NCBI GenBank assembly: GCA_023231005.1
Contig: JALNWG010000003.1
Span: 62,001-126,000 of the forward strand
Direction: 5' to 3'
Length of the DNA: 64,000 nt
DNA from: Bacteroidales bacterium
GTDB taxonomy: Bacteria > Bacteroidota > Bacteroidia > Bacteroidales > FEN-979
Shown here: in pieces, positions 34,278 through 43,974 of the stretch
How the letters are laid out: each line of letters starts with the position of its first letter
Position numbering within the stretch: the first letter of the stretch is position 1
Made by a program: the position numbers and the translations under genes
The notes under the pieces: model-generated
Database searches by the model: none
Seen by the model: only the letters and a program-made list of their open reading frames with translations
What the model was told of the DNA's origin: nothing

Positions 34278-35267
34278 TTACACTAATTTTTTCGAAAGCA
34301 GATAAGAGGCAATTTGTACAGCGTTTGTAGCGGCTCCTTTTCGTAAATTATCAGCCACAATAAAAAGATTTACGGTTTTGGGCTGAGATTCATCACGCCG
34401 GATGCGCCCGACAAAAACATCGTCTTTACCCCTTGCTTCTAATGGCATAGGATAAATATTGTTTTGGATGTCATCTTGCACAATGATCCCGGGCATCGTT
34501 TCCAGGAGTTGCCGTATTTCTCCAAGATCAAATTCATTTTCGAATTCCACATTAACAGCTTCCGAATGGCCGCCAATAACAGGCACTCTGACGATAGTCG
34601 CTGTTACCCGAATAGTTTCATCATTTAAAATTTTCCGGGTTTCATGTAATAGTTTCATTTCTTCAGAGGTATAGCCATTTTCAAGAAAAGTACCTCCATG
34701 TGGGAAAAGGTTTAAATCAATACGGTAGGGATATGCCATTTCTCCTATGATTCCCATACGTTCATTTTCAAGTTGGTGAAGTGCTTTGGCCCCGGTACCG
34801 GTAACTGATTGGTAAGTAGCAACTACAATTCGCCGAATGTGGTATTTCCAGTGTAGAGGAGCAAGAGCCAGCACCATTTGAATTGTTGAACAGTTGGGAT
34901 TGGCAATGATTTTATGGGTATTATTCAGGATGTTGGCATTGATTTCTGGCACGATGAGCGGAATTTCTTTATCCATCCGCCAGGCGGATGAGTTATCGAT
35001 AACGGTTATCCCTGCGGCAGCATATTGTGGTGCCCATTCTTTGGAAACCGTTCCGCCGGCTGAAAAAATTGCAATTTCCGGATGTCCTGCAATAGCACAC
35101 TGATGGTCGATCACAGCATATTCCGATCCATTGAAAGTGATGGATTTTCCTATCGATTTACTGGATGCTACCGGAAAAAGACGATCAGGAATTATGCGAT
35201 GTTCTTCAAGAACTTTGAAAATTTCTCTTCCAACGAGCCCTGTTGCCCCGACAATAGCGAGTTTCAT
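34278..35267 (-). CDS. asd: Aspartate-semialdehyde dehydrogenase
   Basis: The enzyme reduces aspartyl phosphate to aspartate semialdehyde, the branch-point for lysine/diaminopimelate, threonine and methionine. The 329-residue protein starts MKLAIVGATGLVGREIF (NADPH site), with the catalytic Cys126 in IIANPNCSTIQ and the base His in PVIGGHSEAVNVEF. The length is normal for the family. Confidence 0.97.
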   Translation of the reverse strand: MKLAIVGATGLVGREIFKVLEEHRIIPDRLFPVASSKSIGKSITFNGSEYAVIDHQCAIAGHPEIAIFSAGGTVSKEWAPQYAAAGITVIDNSSAWRMDKEIPLIVPEINANILNNTHKIIANPNCSTIQMVLALAPLHWKYHIRRIVVATYQSVTGTGAKALHQLENERMGIIGEMAYPYRIDLNLFPHGGTFLENGYTSEEMKLLHETRKILNDETIRVTATIVRVPVIGGHSEAVNVEFENEFDLGEIRQLLETMPGIIVQDDIQNNIYPMPLEARGKDDVFVGRIRRDESQPKTVNLFIVADNLRKGAATNAVQIASYLLSKKLV

Positions 35268-35283
35268 GATCAGAAATTTTCAG

Positions 35284-35291
35284 CAAAGGTA
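35284..35291 (-). promoter_or_regulatory. Candidate -7 box for asd
   Basis: The minus strand reads TACCTTTG, a full TAnnTTTG match 16 bases before the asd start codon, giving a very short leader of about 10 bases. On the plus strand a near match TACCTTTT (35326-35333) may serve the divergent lamin-tail gene. Confidence 0.45.
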
Positions 35292-35368
35292 GAAGAAAAA
35301 TATTAAAATTTATCTCCCCACGTATTACCTTTTCTTATGTTAACGGATTAAGCAGAAAACCAACAATT

Positions 35369-37948
35369 ATGAAATTCTATTATCTGCTTTTTTGTCTGTT
35401 CCCGTTTTTCTCTTTTTCCCAGACGATGGATGATTTTTCAGATGGCAATTTTACAAAAAACCCTTCATGGATTGGAGATACTGCTACTTTTGAAGTGAAT
35501 ATTTCCAAACAGTTACACTTGTGTGGGGCAGGTAGCGATACGTCTATTCTTTTCACACGGATCAATCCTTCTGCTAAAATGGAATGGAATTTCTGGTTGA
35601 AATTATCATTCAACACATCGGCAAATAATCATGCCAGAATTTATTTCGCAACGGATACAACTGACATACAACATTCTAATGGGTATTATCTCCAGGTTGG
35701 TGGAACAGATGACAGTTTATTTATTATCAGGCAACTGGGAGGAGCAATTGAAAAACTATACCGGGTCAAAACTTACAAAACGCTTCATACGACAAATTCA
35801 CTCAGGTTTAAAATTACGCAGGAATTTGGGATTTGGGAAGTCATGATAGATACTGTAGGAGGATATAATTTTTCTCTTGATGGTATGTTTAAGGAAAATT
35901 CATTATCTGGTCTTTGTTGGTTTGGCATTTTTTGCCGGTACACATCCAGCAATGCCACAAAATTTTATTTTGATGATTTTTATGCAGGTCCGGTAATCTA
36001 TGATACTACTCCACCTGTCCTTAGCAGCGTTGAGTTTATTAATCAAAAACAAATCAAGTTGACTTTTTCCGAGGGCCTTCAACGCGGAAGTGCTGAGGAT
36101 ATCGCTCATTATCCCTGTGGTGCACACCATATAATCCCTGATTCCGCAAGAATGGGGCTTCAATATCCCACAGAAGTAATTCTTTACTATTCTGATCTTT
36201 TCATTGAAGCGCATTTTGATACACTTTTTCTTCACGGGATCATGGATTTAGCAGGTAATTTCCTTTCCGATTCAGCTGTTGTTGTGTCTTATTATAGGGT
36301 CAAGGCCAGGGATATTTTAATCCATGAAATCCTGGCAGATCCTGAACCCTCTGCTGGATTACCAGAAGGAGAATTTGTGGAATTGTACAATCAGACTATA
36401 TTTCCGGTCAATCTTAAAGACTGGAGTATTATTTTTGGCGGATCCATCCGAGTTTTCCCTTCAGTTGTGATTCAGCCCAGAGGATTTCTTTTGATAGTTA
36501 AAGACACCTCTTTTTCCCGTTTTGCTTCTTGTGTTACAATGTTCACATCATCATCATCTTTATCGAACGAAGGGACCACTTTGATATTAAAGGATTCGCA
36601 ACAACGGGTGATCCATACCGTCACCTATAGTCGGGATTGGTATAGGGGTTCTTTTAAAGAAAATGGAGGTTGGTCGCTGGAAATGATCGACGAATCAAAT
36701 CCCTGTGGTTGTGCTGAAAACTGGGATGCGTCTCGCGGAACCGATGGTGGAACTCCAGGTAATATAAATTCGATTCAGGGTTTAAATACAGACCTTTCGG
36801 CCCCGTTTGCTGTCAAGGCAAATATTTTGAATCCTCATCTTGTTCAAGTTTATTTTTCTGAAACAATTGACACGACCGTACTTTTTCCGGGGCATTTTAA
36901 AATAGAACCTGGCTCTATCATTCCGGAAAATATAATTGGTATTGCACCCCAGTATAGATCTTTCAAACTGTATGTAAAGGAACCATTTCAAAAAGGATTG
37001 ACCTACACTTTGTCCTCATCAAAAGCAATAAGAGATTGTGTGGGAAATCATCTTGATTCAAATAAAATAATCCGATTTGCCATTCCAGATTCAATTCAAA
37101 AATCTGATATTGTTATCAATGAAGTATTATCACATCCCGAACCAGATGGCTCCCGGTTTATAGAATTGTTTAATCGGTCGGCTAAGGTGATCGATTTGCA
37201 GGAGTTGGTAATATCGAATCTTGATACACTTCAAGGATTGTTACCAGGAGCCAAGCAACTACTCCAGGAAGGTCATTTACTCTTTCCCGGTGATTATCTT
37301 GTATTGACCAACAATCCCAATGATATCAGCGACAGGTATTATACTCCTTTCCCTGCTTTTCTGGTCACCATGGAGGGTTTTCCGGTTTTTGGAGAGGACA
37401 GCGGAAATGTTATTCTTGCCAGGAAAGATAACTTATTGATCATAGATAAAATGCATTATAATGAAAGGATGCATTATCCTTTATTAGTGACACAAGAAGG
37501 AGTTTCGTTGGAACGATTCAATGCGGACCAACCCTCAATGGCCCCGGATAATTGGCATTCGGCGGCTGAAACAGCTGGATTTGCAACACCGGGGTATCAG
37601 AATTCCCACCGGTTAGAATTTCTTCAAGATCCGGGGGAAATCACGCTCGTCCCGGATGTTTTTTCACCGGATAATGATGGGAAAGATGATTATCTCAATA
37701 TTGTTTTCAATATTCCAGAAACTGATTGTGCTGCAACTATTGTAATCTATGATAGTCATGGACGTTTGGTACTTGAGCTGGTTAACAATATTTTACTTGC
37801 CAATCATCAAACCTTCACTTGGGATGGAATGACCCATGACCGAATCAAAGCTCCAATTGGATATTATGTATTATTTATCGAAATTATCAAACCCAACGGT
37901 ATTGTAATTCATAAAAAGCTTACAACGGTTTTAGGAGGCCATTTCTAA
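35369..37948 (+). CDS. Secreted lamin-tail-domain protein
   Basis: This 859-residue exported protein has a Sec signal (MKFYYLLFCLFPFFSFSQ), a concanavalin-like N-terminal region (about 20-210), then alternating Ig-like and lamin-tail domains. The first lamin-tail domain is around 315-420 (ILIHEILADPEPSAGLPEGE), the second around 590-690 (IVINEVLSHPEPDGSRFIEL). The C terminus (about 760-859, VPDVFSPDNDGKDDYLNI then GYYVLFIEIIKPNG) is the FlgD-like or gliding-associated C-terminal domain often found on proteins exported by type IX secretion. No catalytic domain is visible, so an adhesive or structural role is likely. It overlaps convergent comF by 4 bases. Confidence 0.85.
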   Translation: MKFYYLLFCLFPFFSFSQTMDDFSDGNFTKNPSWIGDTATFEVNISKQLHLCGAGSDTSILFTRINPSAKMEWNFWLKLSFNTSANNHARIYFATDTTDIQHSNGYYLQVGGTDDSLFIIRQLGGAIEKLYRVKTYKTLHTTNSLRFKITQEFGIWEVMIDTVGGYNFSLDGMFKENSLSGLCWFGIFCRYTSSNATKFYFDDFYAGPVIYDTTPPVLSSVEFINQKQIKLTFSEGLQRGSAEDIAHYPCGAHHIIPDSARMGLQYPTEVILYYSDLFIEAHFDTLFLHGIMDLAGNFLSDSAVVVSYYRVKARDILIHEILADPEPSAGLPEGEFVELYNQTIFPVNLKDWSIIFGGSIRVFPSVVIQPRGFLLIVKDTSFSRFASCVTMFTSSSSLSNEGTTLILKDSQQRVIHTVTYSRDWYRGSFKENGGWSLEMIDESNPCGCAENWDASRGTDGGTPGNINSIQGLNTDLSAPFAVKANILNPHLVQVYFSETIDTTVLFPGHFKIEPGSIIPENIIGIAPQYRSFKLYVKEPFQKGLTYTLSSSKAIRDCVGNHLDSNKIIRFAIPDSIQKSDIVINEVLSHPEPDGSRFIELFNRSAKVIDLQELVISNLDTLQGLLPGAKQLLQEGHLLFPGDYLVLTNNPNDISDRYYTPFPAFLVTMEGFPVFGEDSGNVILARKDNLLIIDKMHYNERMHYPLLVTQEGVSLERFNADQPSMAPDNWHSAAETAGFATPGYQNSHRLEFLQDPGEITLVPDVFSPDNDGKDDYLNIVFNIPETDCAATIVIYDSHGRLVLELVNNILLANHQTFTWDGMTHDRIKAPIGYYVLFIEIIKPNGIVIHKKLTTVLGGHF

Positions 37949-38634
37949 ATTACTGCAGTGGCAAGACAGGCAACGCTGATCTTTATTCCAGGAATATTCT
38001 GAAGATTCTGGATACACGACTCCAACGTAGCACCGGTTGTAACAACATCATCAACTAGTAATATATGTTTCCCCTCCAACGATAAAGGATCAAGCACAGT
38101 AAAAATTTCATGGACATTCATTACCCGATCGAAACGCGACTTATGGGTTTGGGTTTCTGTTGCTTTAATACGTATTAACTGGTGTTTGTTTACAGGAATT
38201 TTCATGCTTTCAGACAGCCCCAGTGCAATTTGTTCGCTCTGATTATACCCTCTTTTCATCAGTTTTTTTTTATGCAAAGGAACAGGTATGATCTGATCGA
38301 CAGTTTTAAAAAATGGTGATCTGATCAATTCCCGGCCATATTGGTTCCCGAGAAAAACCCCAATATCTTTTCTTCCTTTATATTTTAGTTGGTGAATCAG
38401 TCGTTGTACTTTATTTCCCTTATTAAAATAGAGATAAGCGGCTGCACTTTCAACATGGACTCTCCCTCGAAAGGTAATAGTGACAGGGTTTTCCTGATCT
38501 CTGTGAAAATTTGTCCGTGGCAAATGATAATCACACAAATGGCAGATGACCTCTTCGTTTTTCCAAAGACTATTTCCGCATCCTGCACAAATTCTCGGAA
38601 AAATTATCGAAATAAAATCTTTCATCCAATTCAT
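37945..38634 (-). CDS. ComF family phosphoribosyltransferase-like protein
   Basis: This 229-residue protein has the ComF plan: an N-terminal zinc-ribbon (Cys16, Cys19, Cys31, Cys34) and a type I phosphoribosyltransferase domain with the PRPP loop HILLVDDVVTTGATLES. ComF is needed for DNA uptake in naturally competent bacteria, probably acting on incoming single-stranded DNA; no other competence gene is in this window. An alternative start at 38625 would give MKDF. Confidence 0.92.
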   Translation of the reverse strand: MNWMKDFISIIFPRICAGCGNSLWKNEEVICHLCDYHLPRTNFHRDQENPVTITFRGRVHVESAAAYLYFNKGNKVQRLIHQLKYKGRKDIGVFLGNQYGRELIRSPFFKTVDQIIPVPLHKKKLMKRGYNQSEQIALGLSESMKIPVNKHQLIRIKATETQTHKSRFDRVMNVHEIFTVLDPLSLEGKHILLVDDVVTTGATLESCIQNLQNIPGIKISVACLATAVI

Positions 38635-38700
38635 ATTTTTTATTGCTTAATCAGCAGAAATAGAAAAAAGTAATATCTCAATCAAGATATTTTTTAGTAG

Positions 38701-38733
38701 TTGTTCAACATTGCAAAAAATCTTGTACGTTTG
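38701..38733 (+). promoter_or_regulatory. Promoter of the fused ABC ATPase gene
   Basis: TTG (38701-38703), a 22-base spacer and TACGTTTG (38726-38733) match the Bacteroidota promoter. Transcription from near 38740 supports translation from 38755 and excludes the earlier TTG at 38701. Confidence 0.6.
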
Positions 38734-38754
38734 ATTCTTGTTTATTTTTATAGA

Positions 38755-40485
38755 ATGAGCATTGTGCGATTGCTTGATATAAGTGATTTAACCGTTGATT
38801 TTATCAACGGAAATCAGAACCAAAGAGCGGTTGATCATATTTCTTTCGAACTTAATGAATCAGAAACACTGGCCGTGGTCGGGGAATCGGGGTCAGGGAA
38901 AACGGTAACAGCTTTAGCTATTTTAAGGTTAATTCCATCTCCTCCGGGGATTGTTTCCTCCGGATCTATTATCTATTATGGTTTGGATCGGAAAGAACAT
39001 AACTTGGGAAATCTTACGGAAGTTGGAATTCAGGAACTCAGAGGGAAAGACATTTCCATGATTTTTCAGGAGCCGATGACCTCCTTGAACCCTGTCTTTA
39101 CTTGTGGGGACCAGGTAATGGAAAGTTTGAAAATTCACCTTGGATATTCCAGAAAACAAGCCAGAAACAAAACGTTGGATTTATTTGACGAGGTAATGCT
39201 TCCACGGCCAAAGGATATTTTATCAGCATTTCCGCACCAATTATCGGGAGGTCAAAAGCAGAGGGTCATGATTGCCATGGCTATGGCTTGTGATCCCAGG
39301 ATCTTGATTGCGGATGAACCCACAACGGCCCTGGATGTTTCGGTACAGAAGACCATCCTTGATTTGATGAAAAAATTACAAGCAACAAGGAAAATGAGTA
39401 TCCTTTTTATAACCCATGATTTAAATCTTGTTTCAGGTTTTGCCGACAGGGCATTGGTCATGTATAAAGGAAAAATCGTTGAACAAAATACCATTTCTTC
39501 CATTTTCCGTTCACCTCAGCATTTGTATACTCGCGGACTGATCGCATGCCGTCCGCCTCTTCATGAAAGGCTCAAACGATTACCTACCATTGACAGTTTT
39601 ATGCAAGGAGATTCAACATTTAAGCCGTCAGTGGTTTCAACGAATGAACGCATTATCAATCATCAAAGACTTTTTGCTCAAGATCCCTTGCTCATAGTTG
39701 AACATCTCACAAAAGAATTTCCAGGGACAGAAAGTTTTTTTAGCCGGAAAAAAGAATCAATCAAAGCTGTTGATAGAACCAGTTTTTATGTTTATCCGGG
39801 AGAAACCCTAGGCATTGTAGGTGAATCCGGAAGCGGGAAGACCACCCTTGCAAGAGTTTTACTGGAACTGATCCCGGCTTCGGAAGGGAGAATTTTATAT
39901 AAGGGGCAGGACATCACCAAATTAACATCTGGAATTCTTAGAAAACTCCGTAAAGAGTTACAAATTATTTTTCAAGATCCCTATTCTTCTCTGAATCCAA
40001 GGCATACCATTGGATTTTCCATTCAGGAACCGATGAAAGTTCATCATTTACACGGAAATGAAACACGCAGGAAGGAAAAAGTGATGGAACTTTTGGTGAA
40101 AGTAGGGTTGAAACCGGAGCATTATTACCGGTATCCTCATGAATTTTCAGGGGGACAGCGTCAACGAATCTGTATTGCCAGAGTTCTTGCGGTTGAACCG
40201 CAATTGGTAATTTGTGATGAGTCGGTATCTGCCCTCGACGTTTCCATCCAGGCTCAGATATTGAACCTGTTGAACGATTTGAAAAATGATTATGGGTTGA
40301 CCTATATTTTTATTTCCCACGACTTGTCCGTGGTTAAATATATGTCGGATCGCCTGATCGTGATGAAAAACGGACGGATTGAAGAAATTGGAGAAGCCGA
40401 TGAAGTTTATGCTAATCCACGATCTGAATATACTCGTGAATTATTAAAGGCCATTCCCATCCCCATTTTTGAAAAAATAACGTAG
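38755..40485 (+). CDS. Fused oligopeptide-type ABC transporter ATPase (DppD-DppF-like)
   Basis: This 576-residue protein joins two ABC ATPase domains. The first has Walker A GESGSGKT (about 43-50) and signature LSGGQKQRVMIAMA; the second has Walker A GESGSGKTT (near 370) and signature FSGGQRQRICIARV, each followed by Walker B (ILIADEPTTALDV, LVICDESVSALDV). The C-terminal extension after each domain carries the peptide/nickel-family Cys region only partly (CRPPLHER). It belongs to the family that powers peptide import, but no permease or binding protein is nearby. The start at 38755 is chosen over an in-frame TTG at 38701 because the promoter lies between them. RNase R follows 19 bp later. 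Confidence 0.93.
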   Translation: MSIVRLLDISDLTVDFINGNQNQRAVDHISFELNESETLAVVGESGSGKTVTALAILRLIPSPPGIVSSGSIIYYGLDRKEHNLGNLTEVGIQELRGKDISMIFQEPMTSLNPVFTCGDQVMESLKIHLGYSRKQARNKTLDLFDEVMLPRPKDILSAFPHQLSGGQKQRVMIAMAMACDPRILIADEPTTALDVSVQKTILDLMKKLQATRKMSILFITHDLNLVSGFADRALVMYKGKIVEQNTISSIFRSPQHLYTRGLIACRPPLHERLKRLPTIDSFMQGDSTFKPSVVSTNERIINHQRLFAQDPLLIVEHLTKEFPGTESFFSRKKESIKAVDRTSFYVYPGETLGIVGESGSGKTTLARVLLELIPASEGRILYKGQDITKLTSGILRKLRKELQIIFQDPYSSLNPRHTIGFSIQEPMKVHHLHGNETRRKEKVMELLVKVGLKPEHYYRYPHEFSGGQRQRICIARVLAVEPQLVICDESVSALDVSIQAQILNLLNDLKNDYGLTYIFISHDLSVVKYMSDRLIVMKNGRIEEIGEADEVYANPRSEYTRELLKAIPIPIFEKIT

Positions 40486-40504
40486 AAATAAAGAATCGAA
40501 ATCT

Positions 40505-42661
40505 ATGGGAAAGAAAAAGAGTTTACAAAGCACCACAAAAAGCACATTTGTTAAATCAGTTCTGGAAGTATTTCAAAATAATCCTTACAGCAGTTTTAAC
40601 TATAAGCAAATTGCTTCCAGATTAGGAATTCACGACCGGGCAAGTCAGGATTTGACCCGGGTAATCGTTGAACAATTGTTTAAAGCAAAGGAACTCTCAC
40701 AAAGTAAACGGGGGAAATATCAGATACACTCTGATATTCAACGATCTACCCGGGAGGTTAAAAATTTTCTTACCGGGAAAGTGGACATGAAACAACATGG
40801 CAAGGCATATGTAATACCGGAGGACAAATCGGAGGATGTTTTTATTACTGCCACCAATACCCATCATGCCCTGCATGGAGATCAAGTTAAGGTTTTCATT
40901 TTTCCTACCCGGAAAGGACACAAACGGGAAGGAGAAATTACTGAAATTCTGAAACGAAATAAACGACAATTTGTTGGAATTGTGGAGACCTCTAAAAACT
41001 TTGCTTTCCTTAGTCCTGATAGTTCTACAATGCCGGTTGATATTTTTATTCCCCTTTCTAAGCTCAATGGCGCTAAAAATGGGCAGAAAGTGGTGGCAAT
41101 TATTGCAGAATGGCCTGAACAATCCGCCAATCCATTTGGAGAAATAGTTCAGGTTTTAGGGAAACCTGGGGAAGATAAAGTTGAGATGCAATCAATTCTG
41201 GCAGAAATAGACTTTCCTTTATCTTTTTCAAAAGAAGCGGAAGAAGAAGCAAATTCCCTATCTGTTGAGATACCTGAAAGTGAGATACAAAAACGGAAGG
41301 ATATTCGGGATGTTTTTACCATTACCATTGATCCGGAGGATGCGAAGGATTTTGATGATGCCATTTCGCTAAAGCAATTGGAAAATGGGCACTGGGAGGT
41401 TGGAATTCATATTGCCGATGTTTCTTATTTTGTAAAACCGGGATCTGCAATTGAGAAAGAAGCCATTGAGCGGGGAACTTCGGTTTATATGGTCGGAAGG
41501 ACCGTTCCGATGCTTCCCGAACGTCTTTCCAATGGATTGTGTTCCTTGAAACAAGGAGAAGATCGACTTTGTTTTTCTGCCATTTTTGAAATGGATGAAA
41601 ATGCTCGTATTTATTCTGAGTGGTTTGGGAAAACCATCATTCGATCCAATCGCCGGTTTAGTTATGAAGAAGTTCAGGCAATCATTGAATCGGGGGATGG
41701 TGAGTTTTCGCAGGAGATAGGAATATTCAATAAAATTGCCGGAAAGTTAAGAGAAGAACGGTTTAAAAAAGGTTCTTTTAATTTCGAAACCCAAGAGGTG
41801 AGATTTACATTGGATGCAAAGGGGCACCCGTTGAATATTTACATTCGTGAAATGAAAGATGCCAATAAATTGATTGAAGATTTCATGTTGTTGGCCAACC
41901 GGAAAGTAGCGGAAAAAATTGGAAAGAAAAAAGAGCCTCAAACAGCAAAAACTTTTGTTTATCGGGTACATGATACTCCAAATCCCGAAAAACTTGAAAC
42001 ATTTACACAATTTGTGGAACGATTGGGGTTCAAACTAAAACTGACTTCAAAAAAATCAATTGCAGAGTCATTTAATAAATTATTTCATGACATTCAGGGG
42101 TCCGGAACAGAACACATGATTGAAACCATTGCCATCCGGACGATGGCAAAAGCTTATTATTCAACCCATAACATTGGTCATTACGGATTGGCCTTCCCTT
42201 ATTATACTCATTTTACTTCGCCCATACGTCGTTATCCTGATCTTTTGGTTCATCGACTGTTATTTGCCTATATGAATCAGGCCCCTTCTGTGTCAAAAGA
42301 CGAATATGAGCAAATGTGCGAACATGCTTCGGAGATGGAACGAAGGGCTGTAGATGCTGAACGCATTTCAGTAAAATTTAAACAAGCGGAATATATGCTT
42401 GACAAAATTGGGCAGGAATTTGATGCAGTGATTTCCGGAGTGAGTAAATGGGGTATTTTTGCGGAGATCATTGGCACTAAATGTGAAGGGATGATCCGGT
42501 TACGTGATTTGGATGATGACTATTATTATCTCGATGAAGAAAATTATCAAATTATCGGACAACGGCATGGTCATCAGTTCAAACTGGGAGATAAGATGAA
42601 AATCCGGGTTAAACGGATTGATCTGGCCCGGAAACAGATGGATTATGATTGGGTTGGCTAA
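40505..42661 (+). CDS. rnr: Ribonuclease R
   Basis: This processive 3'-5' exoribonuclease degrades structured RNA. The 718-residue protein has an N-terminal helix-turn-helix (about 15-70), cold-shock domains (about 80-240), the RNB catalytic domain with the acidic cluster IDPEDAKDFDDAIS and HTSPIRRYPDLLVHR-type motif (HFTSPIRRYPDLLVHR), and a C-terminal S1 domain ending DYDWVG. It lacks the long basic tail of the E. coli enzyme. Its end overlaps the next gene by 17 bases. Confidence 0.97.
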   Translation: MGKKKSLQSTTKSTFVKSVLEVFQNNPYSSFNYKQIASRLGIHDRASQDLTRVIVEQLFKAKELSQSKRGKYQIHSDIQRSTREVKNFLTGKVDMKQHGKAYVIPEDKSEDVFITATNTHHALHGDQVKVFIFPTRKGHKREGEITEILKRNKRQFVGIVETSKNFAFLSPDSSTMPVDIFIPLSKLNGAKNGQKVVAIIAEWPEQSANPFGEIVQVLGKPGEDKVEMQSILAEIDFPLSFSKEAEEEANSLSVEIPESEIQKRKDIRDVFTITIDPEDAKDFDDAISLKQLENGHWEVGIHIADVSYFVKPGSAIEKEAIERGTSVYMVGRTVPMLPERLSNGLCSLKQGEDRLCFSAIFEMDENARIYSEWFGKTIIRSNRRFSYEEVQAIIESGDGEFSQEIGIFNKIAGKLREERFKKGSFNFETQEVRFTLDAKGHPLNIYIREMKDANKLIEDFMLLANRKVAEKIGKKKEPQTAKTFVYRVHDTPNPEKLETFTQFVERLGFKLKLTSKKSIAESFNKLFHDIQGSGTEHMIETIAIRTMAKAYYSTHNIGHYGLAFPYYTHFTSPIRRYPDLLVHRLLFAYMNQAPSVSKDEYEQMCEHASEMERRAVDAERISVKFKQAEYMLDKIGQEFDAVISGVSKWGIFAEIIGTKCEGMIRLRDLDDDYYYLDEENYQIIGQRHGHQFKLGDKMKIRVKRIDLARKQMDYDWVG

Positions 42662-43943
42662 CTGCCGGCAATACCGGAGATTGTTGTGCTTTTTTATCTT
42701 TTATTTGTTATTGAGCGAAATTCCCCTGAACGCGCAGGAACGTTATTTCTTTTTTAGTGGAAAAATTCTTGAACAAGGGAGCAAGCGAGGATTATCAAAC
42801 GTAAATCTTTCTATTGCTAATCGACGTACCGGCACTGTATCCGGTAAAAAGGGAGATTTCTCTTTTTTTGTTGACAGTATCCCCGCCTATTTAATTATCA
42901 GTCATGTAGGATATCAAACTAAATCTATCCTTCTGGATGAAACCTCTTTTTCCCTGACCATTTATTTGGTTCCACAAATCAGTGATTTAGAAGAAGTTGA
43001 AATAGCATCTAATGAACTTCAACCTTTTTTCAAGGATGATTTTTATTCGATTAGGGACTATGAAATCGACAGTGGGAATGTTTTCCTTCTTGTATACCGG
43101 ACAAAATTACGCAATGCAGAGATCCTTTGTAAAAATATCCTTGGCGATACCATAGCCCGATCGGAAGTTTTACGGTTTTTCCCCAACCGTCTTTTCAAAG
43201 ATTGTATGGGATATATGCATGTTTTAAGCAATGACTCTGGATTTCAACTATATCGTAACGACAAGTCACTACAATTATTCCATCCGGTGGCTTTGAAAAA
43301 GTTTGATGATGTTTTGAAAGACTGTATTGCTTCAACTTCGACAGTTTTTTATTTCCGGAAAATGACAGATATGGGATTGGGGGTAGAATATTATGGCATT
43401 GACAGAAAAACACTGACCAAATATTCTATTGCCAATGTCAAAGATGAAAAAAAAATGAAATTATTACTACGCAATAAAGAAGATATTGGGTTATTATGGA
43501 AATCCTCCATTCCTGAATCAAGGGAGGAATTTGTGACTTGGAATTATGTACAAAAAATTTTATACCGTCCTATTAAAACAACACTATACAAAACTGGCAA
43601 CTATATTTGTATTGTTAATACCCCAGATCATCAGATGGAATTTTATGATCTGGAAGGAAATTATTCGTATAAAATCGGGATGAAAACCGATTCTATCCTA
43701 GCGGGGCGATGGAGCCAGGAAATTCTGGTAGATGATGCAACTTCAAGAATTTATACTTATTATATCAAAAATGGGATTTTTCTTGTCTACCGGATTGATC
43801 AGAATACCGGTAGTTTGAAAATTGTGGCAACGGCCTCCCATCCTTATCCGCAAAAGTTGCGAATCTATAACAATTGGCTCTATTATTTATATGATTTTCC
43901 TGGAAGTCCGGATAATAAAATAATGTTTCGACAACGCTTCTAG
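42645..43943 (+). CDS. Exported protein with carboxypeptidase-regulatory-like domain
   Basis: I do not recognise a specific function. The 432-residue protein has a signal peptide (RLLCFFIFYLLLSEIPLNAQ), then an N-terminal beta-sandwich of the CarboxypepD_reg type (GKILEQGSKRGLSNVNLSIA ... SHVGYQTKSILL), usually seen at the front of TonB-dependent receptors, followed not by a receptor barrel but by about 330 beta-rich residues that may form a propeller (NYICIVNTPDHQMEFYDLEG, ATSRIYTYYIKNGIFLVYRI). The start at 42645 gives the best signal peptide; 42618 is also possible. It overlaps the end of rnr. Confidence 0.65.
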   Translation: MIGLANCRQYRRLLCFFIFYLLLSEIPLNAQERYFFFSGKILEQGSKRGLSNVNLSIANRRTGTVSGKKGDFSFFVDSIPAYLIISHVGYQTKSILLDETSFSLTIYLVPQISDLEEVEIASNELQPFFKDDFYSIRDYEIDSGNVFLLVYRTKLRNAEILCKNILGDTIARSEVLRFFPNRLFKDCMGYMHVLSNDSGFQLYRNDKSLQLFHPVALKKFDDVLKDCIASTSTVFYFRKMTDMGLGVEYYGIDRKTLTKYSIANVKDEKKMKLLLRNKEDIGLLWKSSIPESREEFVTWNYVQKILYRPIKTTLYKTGNYICIVNTPDHQMEFYDLEGNYSYKIGMKTDSILAGRWSQEILVDDATSRIYTYYIKNGIFLVYRIDQNTGSLKIVATASHPYPQKLRIYNNWLYYLYDFPGSPDNKIMFRQRF

Positions 43944-43974
43944 TAACAAGGATTTCCAGATAATTCAATAGCGC

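Noticed and set aside
38672..38691. Inverted repeat AATATCT/AGATATT followed by T bases between comF and the ABC ATPase gene
   Set aside because: It resembles a terminator on the plus strand, but no plus-strand gene ends just before it and the stem is short and AT-only in most pairs.
38701..38754. An upstream TTG start for the fused ABC ATPase
   Set aside because: The promoter (TTG at 38701, -7 box at 38726-38733) lies inside this stretch, so it is not transcribed.
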